Shown: piece by piece, positions 32,345-35,825 of the stretch
Position numbering within the stretch: position 1 is the first letter of the stretch
Layout of the letters: every line of letters starts with the position of its first letter
From: VRUB01 sp046758085
GTDB lineage: Bacteria; Pseudomonadota; Gammaproteobacteria; Acidiferrobacterales; SPGG2
Length of the DNA stretch: 35,825 bases
NCBI GenBank assembly: GCA_046758085.1
Contig: JBHHZP010000017.1
Coordinates: forward strand, 1-35,825
Direction of reading: 5' to 3'
The notes under the pieces: model-generated
Databases searched by the model: none
Told to the model about the DNA's origin: nothing
What the model saw: the letters and a program-made list of their open reading frames with translations, nothing else
Program-made: the position numbers and the translations under genes

Positions 32345-34507
32345 TTATAGCTGTTGCAGCTTGGCGTAGGCGAGCACCAGCCACTTGCTCCCCGCGCCCT
32401 GGAAGTTGACCTGCACGCGGGCGTGGTCGCCGCGTCCCTCGCAGCTGGTCACCACGCCCTCGCCGAACTTCTCGTGGCGCACGCGTTGCCCCAGGCGCAT
32501 GGCCGTCGATGCGGGGACCCGCTCGGCGTTGGTGCGCGCCCCCTGCCCCCAAGGGCGTGCCAACTGCGGCTGCGCCCGCAGCTCATCGATCAGCTCGGCC
32601 GGGATCTCGCCGAGGAAGCGTGAGGGGTTGGCGTAGTGCTCGGAGCCGTGCAGCCGGCGTGATTCGGCATAGGTCAGATACAGCCGTCGCATGGCCCGGG
32701 TCATGCCGACATAGCACAGCCGCCGTTCCTCTTCGAGGCGGCCTTGCTCCTCGAGCGAGCGCTGGTGCGGAAACAGGCCTTCCTCCAGCCCGGTAAGAAA
32801 TACCAGCGGAAACTCCAGCCCCTTGGCCGCATGCAGGCTCATGAGCTGGACGCAGTCTTCCCATGCCCGCGCCTGGCCCTCGCCCGCTTCCAATGCGGCA
32901 TGGGCCAGAAAAGCCGACAAGGCATCCATGCCATCGTCCTCGTCGTAGTGGAAGTTGCGCGCCGCCGACACGAGTTCCTCGAGATTCTCCACGCGCGCCT
33001 CGGCGCGCTCGCCCTTCTCTTTCTTGTAATGATCGAGCAGCCCGCTGTGCTGCAGAACATAATCAGTCAAATCGGCAAGCTCGAATCCGTTCGTGTCTTG
33101 AGCCAACGCCTCGATCAATGTCAGGAACGCCGACAATGTGTTGGCGCTGCGCGCCGGCGCTCGACCGGATGCAATCAGCTGCCGCGCTGCATCCCACAAC
33201 GAGCTGTCTTGCTCCCTCGCCTGCTGGCGCAACGCCTCCATCGACTTGCCGCCGATGCCACGCGTAGGGACGTTGGCCACCCGTTCGAACGACGGGTCGT
33301 CGTGGCGGCTCGCGACCAACCGCAGGTAGGCGAGCGCGTCCTTGATCTCGGCGCGCTCGAAAAATCTCATGCCGCCATACACCCGATAGGGGATCCTGGC
33401 ATCCAGCAGCGTCTCTTCGAACACGCGCGACTGGGCGTTCGAGCGGTACAGTATCGCCACCTCCTGCCCGCGATGTCCGGATTGGATCCACTCCTGGATG
33501 CGCTCGACTACGAAGCGTGCTTCATCGATCTCGCTGAACGCAGTGTACAAGCGTAACAACTGCCCTTTTCCGCCCCGGGTCCAAAGATTCTTTCCCAGGC
33601 GCCCGTCGTTGTAGCTGATCACCGCATTGGCGGCCTTCAGGATAGTAGCGGTGGAGCGATAGTTCTGTTCCAGGCGAATAACCTGTGCACCCGGAAATTC
33701 TTGCTCGAACCGGAGCATGTTCTCCACCCGTGCGCCGCGCCAGCCGTAAATGGATTGATCGTCGTCACCGACGACGAACAGATTGTTGTGGCCGCCGGCG
33801 AAAAGCTTGAGCCAGGCATACTGCATGGGGTTGGTGTCTTGCAGCTCGTCCACCAGCACGTGCTTGAACCGGGCCTGGTAGTGGCTGCGCATGGTTTCAC
33901 TGTCGCGCATCAACTCGAACACGCGCAACAGCAGCTCGGCGAAATCGACCAGGCCGGCGCGCTGACAGGTCTCCTCGTAGGCCTTGTAGATGCGCCGCTG
34001 CTGGCGCAGCTGCGGGTCATTGCCATCGCCGAGGTCACGCGCACGGCGTCCTTCTTCCTTTTGCGCGTTGATAAACCATTGCAGCCGCCGTGGTTGCCAG
34101 TAGGCCTCGTCGAGCTCGAGATTTTTCAACACCCGGCGAATCAGGCGATACTGATCTTCGCTATCGAGGATCTGAAAGCTCTCGGGCAAACCCGCCTCGC
34201 GCCAGTGCGCGCGCAGCAAGCGATGCGACAGGCCGTGAAAGGTGCCGATCCACAGGCCGTTGACCGGACAACGCAGCAGGCGCTCGATGCGCCCGCGCAT
34301 CTCTTGCGCCGCTTTGTTGGTAAAGGTCACCGCCAGCACGGATTGCGGCGAGGCGCTCTCCACGCCGACGAGCCACGCGACGCGATGGGTCAGCACGCGC
34401 GTCTTTCCGCTGCCGGCGCCGGCCAGCACCAGCAGCGGTCCGGGCGGCGCGGCGACGGCCTCGCGCTGCTGTGGGTTCAGGCTGTCGAGTATTTCGGTGA
34501 CATCCAT
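32345..34507 (-). CDS. uvrD: DNA helicase II (UvrD/Rep superfamily 1A)
   Basis: An ATP-driven 3'-5' helicase of mismatch and nucleotide-excision repair. The 720-residue length and motifs fit UvrD: Q-motif LNPQQREAV (10-18), Walker A GAGSGKT (30-36), motif Ia TFTNKAAQEM, Walker B LVDELQDTN, GDDDQSIYGWRGA (motif III), LEQNYRS (motif IV), LMSLHAAKGLEFPLVF (motif V) and EEERRLCYVGMTRA (motif VI). A C-terminal Tudor-like tail (GQRVRHEKFGEGVV) is present, as in UvrD and PcrA. No LexA-type box is seen upstream of ATG 34507. It lies 107 bp after the CDF transporter gene. Confidence 0.96.
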   Translation of the reverse strand: MDVTEILDSLNPQQREAVAAPPGPLLVLAGAGSGKTRVLTHRVAWLVGVESASPQSVLAVTFTNKAAQEMRGRIERLLRCPVNGLWIGTFHGLSHRLLRAHWREAGLPESFQILDSEDQYRLIRRVLKNLELDEAYWQPRRLQWFINAQKEEGRRARDLGDGNDPQLRQQRRIYKAYEETCQRAGLVDFAELLLRVFELMRDSETMRSHYQARFKHVLVDELQDTNPMQYAWLKLFAGGHNNLFVVGDDDQSIYGWRGARVENMLRFEQEFPGAQVIRLEQNYRSTATILKAANAVISYNDGRLGKNLWTRGGKGQLLRLYTAFSEIDEARFVVERIQEWIQSGHRGQEVAILYRSNAQSRVFEETLLDARIPYRVYGGMRFFERAEIKDALAYLRLVASRHDDPSFERVANVPTRGIGGKSMEALRQQAREQDSSLWDAARQLIASGRAPARSANTLSAFLTLIEALAQDTNGFELADLTDYVLQHSGLLDHYKKEKGERAEARVENLEELVSAARNFHYDEDDGMDALSAFLAHAALEAGEGQARAWEDCVQLMSLHAAKGLEFPLVFLTGLEEGLFPHQRSLEEQGRLEEERRLCYVGMTRAMRRLYLTYAESRRLHGSEHYANPSRFLGEIPAELIDELRAQPQLARPWGQGARTNAERVPASTAMRLGQRVRHEKFGEGVVTSCEGRGDHARVQVNFQGAGSKWLVLAYAKLQQL

Positions 34508-34614
34508 GGTGCGATGATAGCAATTACGCTGAGCCGGCGTGAGCGTCGCCCCGGGGGGTGCGGCGCCGGTTTCACGCTGCGGCGGTTCCCCTGCGGGGCC
34601 GCGACCACTATGTA

Positions 34615-35523
34615 TTACGACGACCCCCTGCCGGAAGGCCAGTGCTGTAACACATGCGTTGCGGTCTCTGGTTGCAGGGTTACGTGGTCGATTCCGAAGC
34701 GCTCGTGCAACAGATGGCGCAAGCCCCGCAGAATATCACTCCAGTGTGAGATGTCATCAATCACGACGTGCGCGGACAACGCCACAACACCCGAGGACAG
34801 ACTCCAGATATGTAGATCGTGCACCGATTGCACCCTGGCATCGTCACTGACCATCGTCTGGCCGACATCGTGCAGGTCCAGGTGCGCCGGCACACCTTCC
34901 ATAATCACGTGCAAGGCATCGCGCATCAGCCGCACACCGGCGAGCAAGATCAACAGGCAGATAAAGATGGATAGGATCGGATCGATCGGCGTCCAACCGG
35001 TAAAATAAATCACGGCGCCGGCGACTAATGCCGCCATCGAGCCTAGCAGGTCGCCGAAGACATGTAACAGGGCGCCGCGAATATTCAGCGTCTGCTCCCC
35101 GCGGCTCAGCAGCATAGCGACTATTATGTTGACCGCCATGCCGATGGCCGCGACGATCATGACGGCACCGCCGATCACCGGTTGCGGCGCACGCAGACGT
35201 TCTATCGCCTCGACCACTATGCCGATGACCACGACCAGCATGAACAAGCCATTGACCAATGCCGCCACCACTTCCGCGCGGCCCATGCCGTAGGAATGGC
35301 GCCGGCTCGGCGGCCGCCGGGAAATCCACAGCGCCACCCCCGCCAGTCCCAGCGCGAAGGCATCGGTGACCATGTGCCCGGCGTCGCCCAACAGTGCCAG
35401 CGACCCCGACCACCAGCCGGCCGCCGCCTCGATTGCGGCAAAGGCGAGTGTTAACACCAGCGCGACGGTCAGGTACCGGCTCGCTTGTTGCTGACTGTGA
35501 TGGTGCGATGTATTGGTGTTCAT
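34615..35523 (-). CDS. Cation diffusion facilitator (zinc) transporter
   Basis: A metal/proton antiporter that exports Zn2+, of 302 residues from ATG 35523 (a GTG at 35562 would add 13 basic residues). The N-terminus has a His cluster (NTSHHHSQQQ). Six membrane helices follow. The transport site is marked by GDAGHMVTDAF in helix 2 and HVFGDLLGS in helix 5, each an H-x3-D pair, the combination typical of zinc-selective CDF proteins. The cytoplasmic C-terminal domain carries HDLHIWSLSSGVVALSAHV. CzcD or ZitB would be the usual family names. Confidence 0.93.
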   Translation of the reverse strand: MNTNTSHHHSQQQASRYLTVALVLTLAFAAIEAAAGWWSGSLALLGDAGHMVTDAFALGLAGVALWISRRPPSRRHSYGMGRAEVVAALVNGLFMLVVVIGIVVEAIERLRAPQPVIGGAVMIVAAIGMAVNIIVAMLLSRGEQTLNIRGALLHVFGDLLGSMAALVAGAVIYFTGWTPIDPILSIFICLLILLAGVRLMRDALHVIMEGVPAHLDLHDVGQTMVSDDARVQSVHDLHIWSLSSGVVALSAHVVIDDISHWSDILRGLRHLLHERFGIDHVTLQPETATHVLQHWPSGRGSS

Positions 35524-35609
35524 TATTTTAGGGCGGCGGCAGGAGAGGCGTTTTGCGGTCACTCGCGATATTAGTGCGTTGGCGCCGTTTGCGCCAACTG
35601 GGGGTGTGG

Positions 35610-35825
35610 ATAGTAGGGTCGCCTGCCGGCGATTATGTACTACCGGGCTTGCTGCGCTTCGCTCTCCGTGCTCTCGCTTGCAAGTCCTGGGCTTGCCGTC
35701 CGTGGCAAGCCCGTTCGCCGGGCCAAGCGTTCACCGGACGCTTGCCTTTTTCCGGCTCACCCACCCCCGGACGACGGGTTCCTTTCTTTACATGCCCAAA
35801 GAAAGGAACCGAAAGAAAGGGCACC
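35610..35825 (+). repeat. Multi-hairpin element, copy at the right edge
   Basis: It begins at the CGCC/GGCG mini-hairpin (about 35617-35630) and continues with an array that matches 25684-25826 in inverted orientation at roughly nine bases in ten. Stems include GGGCTTGCC/GGCAAGCCC around 35690-35713 and AAGCGT/ACGCTT near 35719-35740. A 13-bp perfect stem GGTTCCTTTCTTT (35777-35810) is followed by GAAAGAAA, parallel to the GGTACTTTCTTG hairpin and CAAAGAAA at 16372-16408. The element leaves the window. It is divergent from the CDF gene, unlike the copies that follow genes. Confidence 0.7.

Overview
The window is G+C-rich (roughly 60 % by eye) and reads as the chromosome of a Gammaproteobacterium or close relative. 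Three blocks have the synteny of that class: a zapB-like gene, zapA, 6S RNA and the 5-formyl-THF cyclo-ligase gene; pepP-ubiH-ubiI; and polA near a LOG gene, a DUF2782 gene and thrB. The ubi genes indicate a ubiquinone-based, respiring organism. I cannot name the species. No CRISPR array, tRNA, rRNA, prophage or intact transposase is visible.

Layout. (1) 1-70: start of an exported protein running off the left edge. (2) 91-711: repeat DNA. (3) 725-13729, all on the minus strand: a 13 kb redox cluster with two different 2-oxoacid:acceptor oxidoreductases. The upstream set is an NAD(P)/FAD/Fe-S subunit, a fused gamma-alpha subunit and a beta subunit, resembling the three-subunit 2-oxoglutarate:NADP+ oxidoreductase described in Azoarcus. 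The downstream set is an NfnA/NfnB-like ferredoxin:NAD(P) transhydrogenase pair, a second gamma-alpha and beta pair, and a 744-residue protein that looks like a decayed pyruvate:ferredoxin oxidoreductase TPP domain with a C-terminal ferredoxin domain. Together these could interconvert 2-oxoacids and acyl-CoA while balancing ferredoxin, NADH and NADPH, either for reductive carboxylation or to make low-potential electrons. An FNR-like palindrome lies in the gap between the two sets. (4) 13945-16249: divergent rpiA and ilvA. (5) 16778-19356, minus: periplasmic cyclophilin, EVE-domain protein, 5-formyl-THF cyclo-ligase, 6S RNA, zapA and a zapB-like gene, with a good sigma-70 promoter at 19382-19410. 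(6) 19729-25172, plus: pepP-ubiH-ubiI and an NhaP antiporter. (7) 25899-31779: polA (minus), then LOG protein, DUF2782 protein, a truncated homoserine kinase and a histone-deacetylase-like hydrolase (plus), then a GGDEF cyclase (minus). (8) 32345-35523, minus: uvrD and a zinc CDF transporter.

The most unusual non-coding signal is a family of dispersed multi-hairpin elements (near 225-428, 596-711, 9024-9081, 16319-16707, 25184-25857 and 35610-35825). Loops and linkers are conserved between copies while the stems differ by compensatory changes. Four elements start 10-75 nt after a stop codon, in the orientation of the upstream gene. One array is nested inside an unrelated repeat whose uninterrupted copy lies at 32000-32208. 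A second repeat type, hairpins built of heptamers like GTGATTC, separates pepP, ubiH and ubiI.
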